DNA of 32,396 bases from an uncultured Eubacteriales bacterium (GCA_900318495.1 ONLA01000041.1:1-32396); one strand, 5' to 3'. Positions 1 through 7,456 are shown, numbered from the stretch's first letter. Made by a program: numbers and translations. Notes: generated by a model from the sequence alone, not told the origin.

Positions 1-1380
1 TACGTGATAAATTACAAGCGCGTTAGCAGTATTTGAGAACTGGAACTTGTATGTACCGCCTGTAGCAACAAGTGTTGTCTGAGCCTTGAACTTAGGATTA
101 AAGGTAAGGCCCTTTGTTGTCTTGTCGTTTACAGTTGCGTTGTAGCCCATAAGAGTTCTGTCCTTCTGAACTCTGAACCTATACTGACCTGCGGGCAGAT
201 AGATTTCGCCTACAACGTTTGTTGAGCTTGCAGTGTTGAGCATAAGTGTGAAGTCATCGCCAACGATGAGTGTGCCGTCACGGTCAACCGCTTCGTCTGA
301 AGCAGGAACTGTAGGTGCTTCTGTAGGAGCCTCTGTGGGTTTTTCTGTGGGAGCTTCCGTAGGCGTCTCGGTAGGCTCTGCTGTAGTGGGCTGCACCGGA
401 GACTCGCCATAACCAACCTTATAGTTGTAACCTACTTTTTCATCTATGGTGTACCATTGCGCGCCGTCGGTTATGCCTGTCTCAATTTCAACAGTCTGAT
501 TGCCGTTGCCGTTGAATATAATACCGTCAACATCGGCAGGAATTACCGCACTGTAAACCTTCATACCTTCGCTGTTGGTCTCCGTGTATGTCATTGCGCT
601 GCCGGGCCAGTCCGGACCGTCGTTCCAGTAATAAATGTTAACTGAGCCCCAGTTAAGAGCGTCTGTAAAGAATACGGTGATAGTTTCGCCCGGAACTGTT
701 ACAGGCTCTGTTTCAGGTTCTGTGGCAGGTGCTTCTGTGGTAGGTTCTTCTGTGGGATCTTCTGTTGCAGGCTCTTCGCCCGAAAGCTCGGCGCTTGCGG
801 TAAAAGTAAACTCATTTTGAAGAACTTCATCAAAGTCAACAAGCGCAATATCGTTTTCGTTGGTTGCCTGATTATAGTCGGTTTGATCGGAACCGGTCAA
901 AACCTCCATAACCATATTAACCGTTGTGTCGCCCGTACCGATAATACGGAAGGTTTGTGTGTAATAAATCTTCTCGGTTTTAAAGTTGTAGAAATTAATT
1001 TTGGTAGCGTTAATGTACACGTGATCCGCAACATCCGAGTTAAACACCGCCGAGCCTTTGTTGAGCTGAGGAATATTTACGTCCAAATCAACGTCGGCAA
1101 GCTCAAGAACATTTGAGTCGTACTCTACATACGCCTGGGTGTTTACGATTGAATGAGGTGACCGGAGTGAATAGGTTACTGTAACTTCATCGTTGTAATA
1201 ATCATAATTCACACTCACCGGATCTGAAATATTAGATGTAACGCTGATTGTGCCGCTGTGTCCCGAGGACGCGGCCGGTTCGCTGACTTCCGCGGCGCTT
1301 GCCGAAGCACATACTCCGAACATACTTAAAGCGAGCATTAATGCTAAAACAAGCGAAAGCGGTTTTCTGAATTTTCTCAT
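1..1380 (-). CDS. Secreted cohesin-like/CBM26-like protein (5' part, runs off the window)
   Basis: The frame is open from the ATG at 1380 to base 1 with no stop, so 460 N-terminal residues are visible and the C-terminus is missing. Residues 1-30 form a signal peptide (basic start, long hydrophobic core, ASASAA). Residues about 44-195 look like a cohesin-type beta-sandwich (AYVEYDSNVLEL, then alternating beta strands). A Thr/Pro/Glu linker (about 201-230) leads to a domain at about 233-325 with Trp/Tyr-rich strands (VNIYYWNDGPDWPG) typical of starch-binding CBM26-like modules. A second TEAP-rich linker follows, then a beta-rich domain that is cut off. Modular proteins of this kind are common in ruminococci and act at the cell surface or in carbohydrate-binding complexes. 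The start is supported by a GAAGGG site and by a promoter at 1437-1465. Whether a catalytic or dockerin domain follows cannot be seen. Confidence 0.85.
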   Translation of the reverse strand, partial: MRKFRKPLSLVLALMLALSMFGVCASASAAEVSEPAASSGHSGTISVTSNISDPVSVNYDYYNDEVTVTYSLRSPHSIVNTQAYVEYDSNVLELADVDLDVNIPQLNKGSAVFNSDVADHVYINATKINFYNFKTEKIYYTQTFRIIGTGDTTVNMVMEVLTGSDQTDYNQATNENDIALVDFDEVLQNEFTFTASAELSGEEPATEDPTEEPTTEAPATEPETEPVTVPGETITVFFTDALNWGSVNIYYWNDGPDWPGSAMTYTETNSEGMKVYSAVIPADVDGIIFNGNGNQTVEIETGITDGAQWYTIDEKVGYNYKVGYGESPVQPTTAEPTETPTEAPTEKPTEAPTEAPTVPASDEAVDRDGTLIVGDDFTLMLNTASSTNVVGEIYLPAGQYRFRVQKDRTLMGYNATVNDKTTKGLTFNPKFKAQTTLVATGGTYKFQFSNTANALVIYHV

Positions 1381-1436
1381 ATTTAATACATCCCTTCTAA
1401 AAATTTTTCGGGTAAAAACGAACCCTGCTCATTTTA

Positions 1437-1465
1437 ATTATATCACAGAAAAAAACAATATACAA
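1437..1465 (-). promoter_or_regulatory. Sigma-A-type promoter of the secreted protein gene
   Basis: On the minus strand, TTGTAT (1465-1460) and TATAAT (1442-1437) are separated by 17 nt. This gives a 5' UTR of about 50 nt before the ATG at 1380. Confidence 0.6.
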
Positions 1466-1588
1466 TTAAAAAATGAATCTGTAATGTTAAATTTTAGTCA
1501 TATATTTATGTCTATTTTCACATCAATAATGTAATAATAACTATAAAATCAACACTTTAATTGTCAGTTTTCACGAATAAAACAACAT

Positions 1589-2407
1589 TTAAGCAAAAAG
1601 TTCAGGGTGCATACGGCTGTAATGAAAAATGTACTGCTGAGCAATTCCCGCATAGCTGCCGAAATCCTCCGCCGTCATCCCCGGAAAAAGCTTTTCCATA
1701 GCGCGTTTCATCCACACGTCAACAGGGAACGCCTCAACACGGTGAAGCCCGAAAAGCAGAGTGCAGTCGGCAACTTTTACGCCCACTCCGGTAATTTTCA
1801 TAAGCTCGGCGCGCGCCTCGTCATAACCAAGCGTGCGGCAAAGCCCGAGGTCAACCTCGCCGCTCTCCACCTTTTTTGCCGCGTCACAAAGGTACCTTGC
1901 GCGGAATCCGGCACGAAGCGGAGCCAAATCTTCGGGCGTCAGCCGTGCCATTGTGTCCGCGCCGGGAAAAGCGAACTGACCGTCGGGCAAAGGCTCGCCG
2001 AAGCTTTCGCAAAGTCTCTGCACTATTCCTTTAATCCGCTTAATATTGTTGTTTTGCGAAATTATAAACGTACACAGCGCCTCATACGGTTCCTGCCGCA
2101 AAATCCGTATTCCGGGAGCGTACTTTGCCGCTTCGCCGAGCACAGGATGGATTTTGCTGATATCTCCGCGGATTTTGCCGTAATCAAGCTCAAGGTCAAA
2201 ATAATCGCTCCAAAGCCTTTTGTCGGCCTCAACCGCGTTTTTGATTATCAAATCTGTACCGTCAAGCGACACGTTCACGCTTTTTCCGAAAGCAACTCCC
2301 GAAAACGAGCCGTCCTGCTGCCTAACCCAGCGAAAGCTCTGACCGCAGTCCAGAGTTTGCTCAAGGTCAAGGTCGGTAACACCGCTTATTATAACAGTAT
2401 CCGTCAT
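1589..2407 (-). CDS. OGG1-type 8-oxoguanine DNA glycosylase/AP lyase
   Basis: A 272-residue base-excision repair enzyme of the HhH-GPD superfamily, closest in layout to eukaryotic-type OGG1 with its N-terminal OGG_N domain. The opening residues include DCGQSFRW, typical of OGG_N. The helix-hairpin-helix is near 202-215 (ITGVGVKVADC). K211 in GVKVADC and D230 in FPVDVWMK match the catalytic Lys (Schiff base) and Asp of OGG1. It would excise 8-oxoguanine and nick the DNA. Such OGG1-like genes are known in clostridia. The ATG at 2407 is taken as the start, although its ribosome site is weak. It is divergent from the DUF6062 gene across a 97-nt gap. Confidence 0.9.
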   Translation of the reverse strand: MTDTVIISGVTDLDLEQTLDCGQSFRWVRQQDGSFSGVAFGKSVNVSLDGTDLIIKNAVEADKRLWSDYFDLELDYGKIRGDISKIHPVLGEAAKYAPGIRILRQEPYEALCTFIISQNNNIKRIKGIVQRLCESFGEPLPDGQFAFPGADTMARLTPEDLAPLRAGFRARYLCDAAKKVESGEVDLGLCRTLGYDEARAELMKITGVGVKVADCTLLFGLHRVEAFPVDVWMKRAMEKLFPGMTAEDFGSYAGIAQQYIFHYSRMHPELFA

Positions 2408-2444
2408 ATTCCCACATCCAAATCTTAAAAATCTAAAAAAAGTA

Positions 2445-2469
2445 TATCATATTTTGAGATAATATGATA
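2445..2469. repeat. Inverted repeat in the ogg/DUF6062 divergent gap
   Basis: TATCATATT (2445-2453) and AATATGATA (2461-2469) form a 9-bp AT-rich palindrome with a 7-nt spacer. It overlaps the likely promoter of the rightward gene, so it may be an operator, but AT-rich palindromes also arise by chance. Confidence 0.35.
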
Positions 2470-2483
2470 CAATAAATTATAAT
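2454..2483 (+). promoter_or_regulatory. Candidate promoter of the DUF6062 gene
   Basis: TTGAGA (2454-2459) and TATAAT (2478-2483) are separated by 18 nt. The inferred start of transcription, near 2490, leaves a very short leader containing the GGGAG ribosome site (2492-2496). Confidence 0.45.
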
Positions 2484-2504
2484 TATTTTTTGGGAGTTTT
2501 GAAA

Positions 2505-3224
2505 ATGAAAGAAACCATTGTTACTATACCGATTAACGACCTTTTCGCGCCTAAAAACGGATGTCCGCTGTGCCGTATGGAGGCAATGCTCGAGGAACAG
2601 TATGTAGAATTTATTACCGGCGACGCTATGATGGAGCCGAGCGTACGTGTGGAAACAAACAAAGTGGGATTTTGCCACCGTCACTTTTCCAAAATGAGCC
2701 AATCGGGCAAGAAGCTGCCGAACGCGCTTATTTTGGAAAGCCATTTGCAGGAGATTATCGAAAAGCTTATGCCGAAAAAAACCGGCGGAAAGCCCGACAA
2801 AAAGCAGCTTGAGGCAATAAGAAGCGAACTTTCCGGCTGTTATGTGTGCGACCGCATTGAGCGCGATATGCACCATCTGGTAAGAACCGTGTTTGCGGAA
2901 TGGGCAAAGGGCGGCGAATTCAGGGAGCTGTACAAGGCTCAGCCTTTTGTATGCCTCAAGCACTACCAGTTTATAATGACCGACGCAATGGGCAAAAACG
3001 GCGTCCCTTCAAAGCTTTTGAGCGATTTTCACTCCGACACAGCCGCGCTCACAAAAAACTATCTGCTTGATTTAAAAAAGGATATATCGCATTTTGCCAC
3101 AATGTTTGACTATCGCAACCGCGGCGCGGACTGGGGAACGTCGGTTGACTCAATCGAGAGAAGCATTGAATTTTTAACAGGCGAAAAGCCTTATGAATAC
3201 GGCGTTACCATATTACCGTATTAA
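2505..3224 (+). CDS. DUF6062-like protein with duplicated CxxC/CxxH motifs
   Basis: A 239-residue soluble protein resembling the DUF6062 family of Firmicutes; its function is unknown. It has two halves with the same cysteine/histidine pattern: CPLC (20-23) with CHRH (57-60), then CYVC (112-115) with CLKH (150-153). These would suit two metal sites or redox-active clusters (inference). There is no signal peptide or membrane segment. The ATG at 2505 is chosen because GGGAG lies 8 nt upstream; an in-frame TTG at 2490 would add five residues but would leave no ribosome site. The gene overlaps the convergent lipoprotein gene by the 4 bp TTAA, which holds both stop codons. Confidence 0.8.
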   Translation: MKETIVTIPINDLFAPKNGCPLCRMEAMLEEQYVEFITGDAMMEPSVRVETNKVGFCHRHFSKMSQSGKKLPNALILESHLQEIIEKLMPKKTGGKPDKKQLEAIRSELSGCYVCDRIERDMHHLVRTVFAEWAKGGEFRELYKAQPFVCLKHYQFIMTDAMGKNGVPSKLLSDFHSDTAALTKNYLLDLKKDISHFATMFDYRNRGADWGTSVDSIERSIEFLTGEKPYEYGVTILPY

Positions 3225-3718
3225 TTTTTAGATGATTGAGCCGATTTTCCGTCAGTAATAACATATTCGGATAAATCCATAAGTTCCTCAATATGCTCTT
3301 TTCTTAAATCATTCAAATACCACGACGAATTAACCTCTGCGTTCATAAAATTATAATCTCCATCCGAATCTGATATAAAATCATCTTCTGTGAATCCCTT
3401 TTTGGTTATCGTATAATATCTTGCAACAGTATGCCCCATAGAGCTTAAAACACCCTTTGTTGTATCATTGCTATATCTTGGTACAGATGAGTAAGTGAAT
3501 AGTATTAAATAATCCTCTTCACCCTTTAAAAGACTTATAAAAATCAAGGAGTTTCCGTTATACGTTTCATGATTAACCCCAAAATCATATATTTGCTCTG
3601 CAAGCTCTTCTGTTCCTTTAGTGTATACCTTATTTTGAGTAGAACAACCGGAAAAAACAGAACTTACAATAATTGTAATCGCAATTAAAACTAATCTCCT
3701 TATTTTTTTCTTTATCAT
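3221..3718 (-). CDS. Small lipoprotein of unknown function
   Basis: A 165-residue protein with a basic start (MIKKKIRR), a hydrophobic core and the lipobox VFSGC, with the modified Cys at residue 25. The rest is a compact soluble domain with alternating strands (NSLIFISLLKG, YLILFTYSS, ARYYTITKKGF), which I do not recognise. It would be anchored to the outer face of the membrane. It is the last gene of a minus-strand operon after two zinc-ribbon membrane proteins (41-nt gap). AAGGTGA precedes the ATG. The coding region is more AT-rich than most neighbours, as is the rest of this operon, which is compatible with acquisition by transfer but does not prove it. Confidence 0.75.
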   Translation of the reverse strand: MIKKKIRRLVLIAITIIVSSVFSGCSTQNKVYTKGTEELAEQIYDFGVNHETYNGNSLIFISLLKGEEDYLILFTYSSVPRYSNDTTKGVLSSMGHTVARYYTITKKGFTEDDFISDSDGDYNFMNAEVNSSWYLNDLRKEHIEELMDLSEYVITDGKSAQSSKN

Positions 3719-3759
3719 TTTTCTTCACCTTTTATTTTATGCATTTTTATTTTGTTCTT

Positions 3760-4170
3760 TTACTTTGATTTGTTATACCAATTAACAATATCTCCTATTG
3801 CAAGTGCATATCCGGATATCAAAAAAAACCACGCAAAAAACAATTGCCCTACAGCCTCACTCTTTGATATCCCATTATAAGTATATAACGTTTCATGTGC
3901 CAACATAAACCGATCAATTGCGATTCCGATAAAAGTTAACGCTATAGCTAAAACTATCAGATTAGCCAAAATTGAAGGCTTATCGCTTTTTACGTTGCGT
4001 AAAATTTTTTGTTTTATAAAATCAATATCATACCGTATTTTTTCAACAGACTCACTCGCCTTCGTTTTTTCACTACCACTAAGTATAGCATTTGTTTCGT
4101 TAACTGCTCCGCAATTTGGGCAATGTTTAATATTGTCCTTTATTTCTTTGCCGCATTTTTCGCAATACAT
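3760..4170 (-). CDS. Zinc-ribbon membrane protein, small
   Basis: A 136-residue protein with an N-terminal zinc ribbon (CEKCG at about residues 3-7 and CPNCG at about 17-21), a charged linker, then two membrane spans (about 67-86 and 107-128). This arrangement is common in Firmicutes proteins of unknown function. The zinc ribbon probably faces the cytoplasm (inference). It is the second gene of the operon, 42 nt after the larger zinc-ribbon gene. GAGG lies 8 nt before the ATG. AT-rich codon use is shared with both neighbours. Confidence 0.75.
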   Translation of the reverse strand: MYCEKCGKEIKDNIKHCPNCGAVNETNAILSGSEKTKASESVEKIRYDIDFIKQKILRNVKSDKPSILANLIVLAIALTFIGIAIDRFMLAHETLYTYNGISKSEAVGQLFFAWFFLISGYALAIGDIVNWYNKSK

Positions 4171-4212
4171 ATATTTATCCTCGCTTTCTCTATTATTAAT
4201 GTTATTATCTTA

Positions 4213-4941
4213 TCACCTTAAGTAAGGTCTTGAATGTCCGCAGCCGCAGGTTCCTACATAATTATAATTTATTTTTCCGCAATCAGGACAAATCCATGAA
4301 TTTTGAGGTACATTCGTCTGGTTTGGAAACATACCGCGAACTGTGCCATATTTCATTTCTCTTATACTATCTGCAGCATTCTCCGCGCCGTCCAGCAATA
4401 GCTTGTACTTGCCTTGCGAAGATAAAATTTCAAGAACCCCGGAATTTACCGAAACTTGATGTAACTCAGAAAAACAGATTGTGAACTCTTCAACTGAAAG
4501 ATAGTTTTCTTTTGCTGCTTTTCCATATATTCCACTTCTTGTTATACATAACTGAGTAGATTTTATTGCTCCAAGTTTTAGTGCTTTAATTATAAATATA
4601 ATGCCGTCAATTGTAATCAAACACCAAATAAGCACTCTGAATATATCTTCTTGAGAACTACTTAAACTTCGAAAAATTGGGCGGTTCATGCTTTCGTTTG
4701 TCATAAAAACAATTCCTAATAGAATCAACGCCACCAAAAGCACCAACTGAAATATTAAAAACGAATCTGTTGAACTGCCTCCTCCATAACTTTTTATAAC
4801 TCTTGAATTTCTAACATCTTCCATATTAAATGGATCTTCGATAACTTCTGTTCTTCCTGGCTGATCTTCAACTTTATGTCCGCAAAACGAACAAAATTTT
4901 GCTGCACTTCTAATCTGCTTGCCACAATTATCACAAAACAT
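4213..4941 (-). CDS. Membrane protein with zinc ribbons at both ends
   Basis: A 242-residue protein. The N-terminal zinc ribbon reads CDNCG ... CSFCG. Two membrane spans follow in the middle (around FLIFQLVLLVALILLGIVF and VLIWCLITIDGIIFIIKAL). After them comes a cytoplasmic-type domain (SQLCITRSGIYGKA ... KYKLLLDGAENA) resembling PH-like or bPH folds. The C-terminus carries a second ribbon of the RanBP2-like type (CPDCGKINYNYVGTCGCGH). The ATG at 4941 is chosen because AAGGAGGT lies immediately upstream; an in-frame start at 4959 would put that site inside the coding region. It is first in the operon, behind a 255-nt leader with a perfect hairpin. Its function is unknown. The divergent XRE gene may regulate it. 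Confidence 0.8.
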   Translation of the reverse strand: MFCDNCGKQIRSAAKFCSFCGHKVEDQPGRTEVIEDPFNMEDVRNSRVIKSYGGGSSTDSFLIFQLVLLVALILLGIVFMTNESMNRPIFRSLSSSQEDIFRVLIWCLITIDGIIFIIKALKLGAIKSTQLCITRSGIYGKAAKENYLSVEEFTICFSELHQVSVNSGVLEILSSQGKYKLLLDGAENAADSIREMKYGTVRGMFPNQTNVPQNSWICPDCGKINYNYVGTCGCGHSRPYLR

Positions 4942-4943
4942 TT

Positions 4944-5048
4944 TTACCTCCTTGTACAACTCAGCTGTTTTGATCTGCTGTAGTATTTTGATCTGCTTTT
5001 AAAATTTTTAAAGTTTATTCTCTGTTGTTCGCTATAAAATCCCTCCAT
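4944..5048 (-). CDS. Possible 34-residue leader ORF (doubtful)
   Basis: An ATG at 5048 opens a 34-codon frame ending at a TAA that overlaps the ribosome site of the next gene. The product is basic and polar and contains the near-duplicate SRSKYYSRSK, encoded by an 18-nt periodic repeat. No ribosome site is visible upstream of this ATG, so it may be chance. Confidence 0.2.
   Translation of the reverse strand: MEGFYSEQQRINFKNFKSRSKYYSRSKQLSCTRR
4968..4997. repeat. 12-bp direct repeat, 18-nt period
   Basis: TTTTGATCTGCT occurs at 4968-4979 and again at 4986-4997, just upstream of the zinc-ribbon operon's ribosome site. It could be a regulator or RNA-binding site in the leader, or a small slippage duplication. 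Confidence 0.5.
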
Positions 5049-5085
5049 AATCAAGAGTACAACCATATTATATATAAATGTTCTG

Positions 5086-5118
5086 TCAAAAATGTCGCTC
5101 CTGAAGCGACATTTTTGA
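5086..5118. terminator. Perfect hairpin in the zinc-ribbon operon leader
   Basis: A perfect 14-bp stem (TCAAAAATGTCGCT at 5086-5099 and its complement at 5105-5118) with a 5-nt loop. The A-run/T-run at the base makes it terminator-like in both directions. It lies inside the leader of the leftward operon, about 80-110 nt after the inferred transcription start. It could therefore act as an attenuator or end a short leader RNA. The gap 4942-5277 otherwise holds the two promoters, the palindrome and the direct repeat. Confidence 0.65.
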
Positions 5119-5197
5119 AAAGCTCCAACTTAAGCTAAACGATTGCAAACGCGCATAATTAATTCAACAAAACGCTCATATAATATCCTTTATACAA

Positions 5198-5209
5198 GTA
5201 TAATTATAC
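5198..5209. promoter_or_regulatory. 12-bp perfect palindrome over the leftward -10 box
   Basis: GTATAATTATAC is its own reverse complement and covers the TATAAT of the zinc-ribbon promoter. It is a plausible operator for the divergent XRE protein, though part of its symmetry comes from the -10 box itself. Confidence 0.45.
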
Positions 5210-5231
5210 CTTTTGGGAATATCTTTGTCAA
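5203..5231 (-). promoter_or_regulatory. Consensus sigma-A promoter of the zinc-ribbon operon
   Basis: TTGACA (5231-5226), 17 nt, TATAAT (5208-5203) on the minus strand: a perfect consensus. It implies a leader of about 255 nt before the ATG at 4941. Confidence 0.75.
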
Positions 5232-5253
5232 GAAATAGTTATAATATTATTCT
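5225..5253 (+). promoter_or_regulatory. Candidate promoter of the XRE gene
   Basis: TTGTCA (5225-5230), 17 nt, TATTCT (5248-5253). Its -35 box overlaps the -35 box of the leftward promoter, so the two directions should compete. Confidence 0.45.
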
Positions 5254-5277
5254 TATTAAGTATACGGGGAGTTTTAT

Positions 5278-5610
5278 ATGGAACGAATTAGAGAATTGCG
5301 CAAATCTAAAGGTATGAGCCAAATAGCACTGTCCCTAAAATTGAACGTTTCACAAAAAATGATAAGCGCTTACGAAAACGGGAAAAGTGAACCAAGCGTT
5401 TCAGTTTTGATAGAACTTGCAAAACTCTTTGATACCTCTGTAGATTATATAATCGGCTATTCCGACATTAAACAGCCGTTAGATACCATACTTCAACAAA
5501 GTCTTTCCAAAAATGAATGTGAACTGCTGAACACTTTCCGTTCATTATCCAAAGAGGGACAAAATCTTGCATTAGGTGTTTTGGTAGGACTAAATGCTTA
5601 TAACAATTGA
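5278..5610 (+). CDS. XRE-family transcriptional regulator
   Basis: A 110-residue protein. Residues about 3-58 form a Cro/C1-type helix-turn-helix (RELRKSKGMSQIALSLKLNV, then SQKMISAYENGKSEPS and LIELAKLFDTSVDYIIGYSD). A helical tail at about 70-106 probably dimerises. The ATG at 5278 follows GGGGAG. The gene is divergent from the zinc-ribbon/lipoprotein operon, sharing a promoter region with a palindrome, so that operon is its likely target (inference). A strong terminator follows. Small XRE regulators of this form are common both in chromosomal and in phage settings; no other phage gene is present here. Confidence 0.85.
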   Translation: MERIRELRKSKGMSQIALSLKLNVSQKMISAYENGKSEPSVSVLIELAKLFDTSVDYIIGYSDIKQPLDTILQQSLSKNECELLNTFRSLSKEGQNLALGVLVGLNAYNN

Positions 5611-5634
5611 GAATTTAATCTGCAATAAAAACAC

Positions 5635-5666
5635 AGGGAGCGTACCGGCTGATACGCTCCCTTTTT
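5635..5666. terminator. Terminator after the XRE gene
   Basis: AGGGAGCGTA (5635-5644) pairs perfectly with 5653-5662 across an 8-nt loop, followed by TTTTGT. The A-rich 5' flank makes it likely to work for the convergent Big_2 gene as well. Confidence 0.85.
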
Positions 5667-5683
5667 GTATACTATATATTATG

Positions 5684-7456
5684 TTATTTTACAGTCACCT
5701 TACACCGGGCGGTTTTGCCGTTGTACAAGGTTATTTTTATATAAGCCGTACCTTTGTTAACAGCCTTGATTGCCGCCTTGTTCGCGCTGCCCTTTGTTAC
5801 GGTCGCTACACTTGTATTGGTGCTCGTCCACTTCAGGTTCGCGGCGTTTGCGTAAGAACCGCTGTTTGAGCTTTCGCTGATTGTATAGGTTTTGCCCTTG
5901 TTCAGCGTTATGCTTGACGCGCTGAGCTTTACGCTCGACGGCGCCGGCTTTACCGTCACCTTACAGGTCGCGGTTTTGCCGTTGTAGGTTTTAATGGTTA
6001 TATTGGCTGTACCGGCTTTTTTAGCCCTTATTTCAGCCTTGTTGGTTCCCGAAACCTTGTAAACCTCCGCAATTCCTGTGTTTGAGCTTGTCCAGTACAG
6101 ATTATCCGCGTTTGCGTACGAGCCGCTGTTGGTGCATTCGGAAATTGTAATTTTTTCACCGGCGCCGAGCTTTAACGACTCCGGTTTAACATTAACGCTT
6201 GCCGGAGCAGGCTTTACCGTTACCTTACAGGCAGCGGTTTTGCCGTTATAAGTTTTTATGGTTATATTAGCTGTACCCGCTTTTTTAGCCAACAGTGTTG
6301 CCCGGTTTGTGCCCTCTGTCTTTGTAACGGAAACAACGCCCGAATTTGAGCTTGTCCATTTAAGATTACCGGCGTTTGCGTATGAACCGCTGTTGGTGGT
6401 CTCGCTGAGCGTGTAGGCTTCGCCTATGCCGAGAGTAACAGAAGCTTTGTTAAGCGTCACGCTTTTGGGAGCGTCCTTGACAGTGACCCGGCACACATCG
6501 TAAGCGCCGGTATTAATTGAAGCGAACACCTCAGCGCTGCCCTTTGCAATCGCGGTTATATTACCTTTGTTGTCAAGATCGGCGATTCTTTTTGAGGATA
6601 TGCCCCAATTAATGCTGTATCCCGTATTATACGGCGATACAAATGCGTTAAGCTTATATTTTTCGCCCTCGCCGAGCCCGAGCTTTTTCGGGTTAATTGT
6701 CACTTTGGTTTCATTAAACGGCAATACGGTTCTGCTCTCGTCCCAGCTTACTCTTTTGCCGGATTTGTTTATAGCCGCCCTTACATCCTCGGCGTATAAT
6801 CCAAGCGCTCTGCCTATATCATCAATTGCCTTCTGTTCGGTTTTGCCGGTGATTTTGACCGCGTATTCCAGCGAGCCGTATCCGTTTCCCTTAATGAAAT
6901 CCGCAAGCAAGCCGGTTTTTGTTTTACCCTTTGGCAGAGCTTTGCCTACAACATTACCGATTGAGGTTATACAGAGCATAGGACCGTATTTATCGGGGTC
7001 TGCGTTTTTCCATCTTGCGTTATAAACGTACTTGTTGCTGTCAACCGGTGATTCAATATGTTCATCATCACCCGTGCAGTATATGATATCGCCGTAACAT
7101 TCGCTGCCTAATAACAGATCGCAGGTTTGCATTTCCGTGTTGGTAAGCACAATGCAGGCGTAGTTTGTTTTGGGATCAAGGTTATAGCCCTTGGCGGATA
7201 AGTCAAAGGACCAAAGACCGTTGCCTTCATCGGTCATCTTGCCCTTTTTGGAGTTCCACATAATCATAGTTTCGGCTGCATCAACGTTGTACAGATACAG
7301 CCTTATATCTTTGAAGTTTTTCCAGAATGACGGAACCTCAAAATAAATTTTCGTGTCGCTTTCAGCCGCTCCTGCATTAACAAAGGCGACTGCAAACATT
7401 GACAAAACCATAACAGCCGTCAATAAAACGGCAGTTGTTCTTTTAATATTCCTCAC
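5684..7456 (-). CDS. Secreted protein with four Big_2 Ig-like domains
   Basis: A 590-residue protein with a signal peptide (1-31, ending NAGAAES). Residues about 35-130 form a beta-rich, Trp-containing module (KIYFEVPSFW ... LYLYNVD ... LWSFDL) similar in style to starch-binding modules of ruminococci. A linker with two short helical stretches follows (about 180-235). Four Big_2-type bacterial Ig-like domains come next: about 250-327 (divergent), 329-415, 416-503 and 504-590. The last three are close repeats sharing NSGSYANA, LKWTS or LYWTS, and YNGKTA ... CKVTVK at their ends. There is no LPXTG motif or membrane anchor, so it is probably released or held non-covalently. The start is GTG at 7456 with GGAGG 7 nt upstream. 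A family 1 repeat ends 39 nt upstream, so promoter sequence may come from it. Confidence 0.85.
   Translation of the reverse strand: MRNIKRTTAVLLTAVMVLSMFAVAFVNAGAAESDTKIYFEVPSFWKNFKDIRLYLYNVDAAETMIMWNSKKGKMTDEGNGLWSFDLSAKGYNLDPKTNYACIVLTNTEMQTCDLLLGSECYGDIIYCTGDDEHIESPVDSNKYVYNARWKNADPDKYGPMLCITSIGNVVGKALPKGKTKTGLLADFIKGNGYGSLEYAVKITGKTEQKAIDDIGRALGLYAEDVRAAINKSGKRVSWDESRTVLPFNETKVTINPKKLGLGEGEKYKLNAFVSPYNTGYSINWGISSKRIADLDNKGNITAIAKGSAEVFASINTGAYDVCRVTVKDAPKSVTLNKASVTLGIGEAYTLSETTNSGSYANAGNLKWTSSNSGVVSVTKTEGTNRATLLAKKAGTANITIKTYNGKTAACKVTVKPAPASVNVKPESLKLGAGEKITISECTNSGSYANADNLYWTSSNTGIAEVYKVSGTNKAEIRAKKAGTANITIKTYNGKTATCKVTVKPAPSSVKLSASSITLNKGKTYTISESSNSGSYANAANLKWTSTNTSVATVTKGSANKAAIKAVNKGTAYIKITLYNGKTARCKVTVK

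Noticed and set aside
1607-2428. A 273-residue plus-strand frame opposite the ogg gene
   Set aside because: It is the antisense of a clear glycosylase with all catalytic residues; it has no recognisable domain.
2433-2963. A 176-residue minus-strand frame opposite the DUF6062 gene
   Set aside because: It would run into the intergenic palindrome and oppose a gene with conserved Cys/His motifs and a good ribosome site.
3221-5610. The AT-rich zinc-ribbon operon and XRE gene as a small prophage or toxin-antitoxin island
   Set aside because: No integrase, attachment repeats, toxin fold or structural phage gene is present; AT-richness alone is not enough.
5594-5869. A 91-residue plus-strand frame after the XRE gene
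   Set aside because: It crosses a strong terminator and continues antisense to the Big_2 gene.
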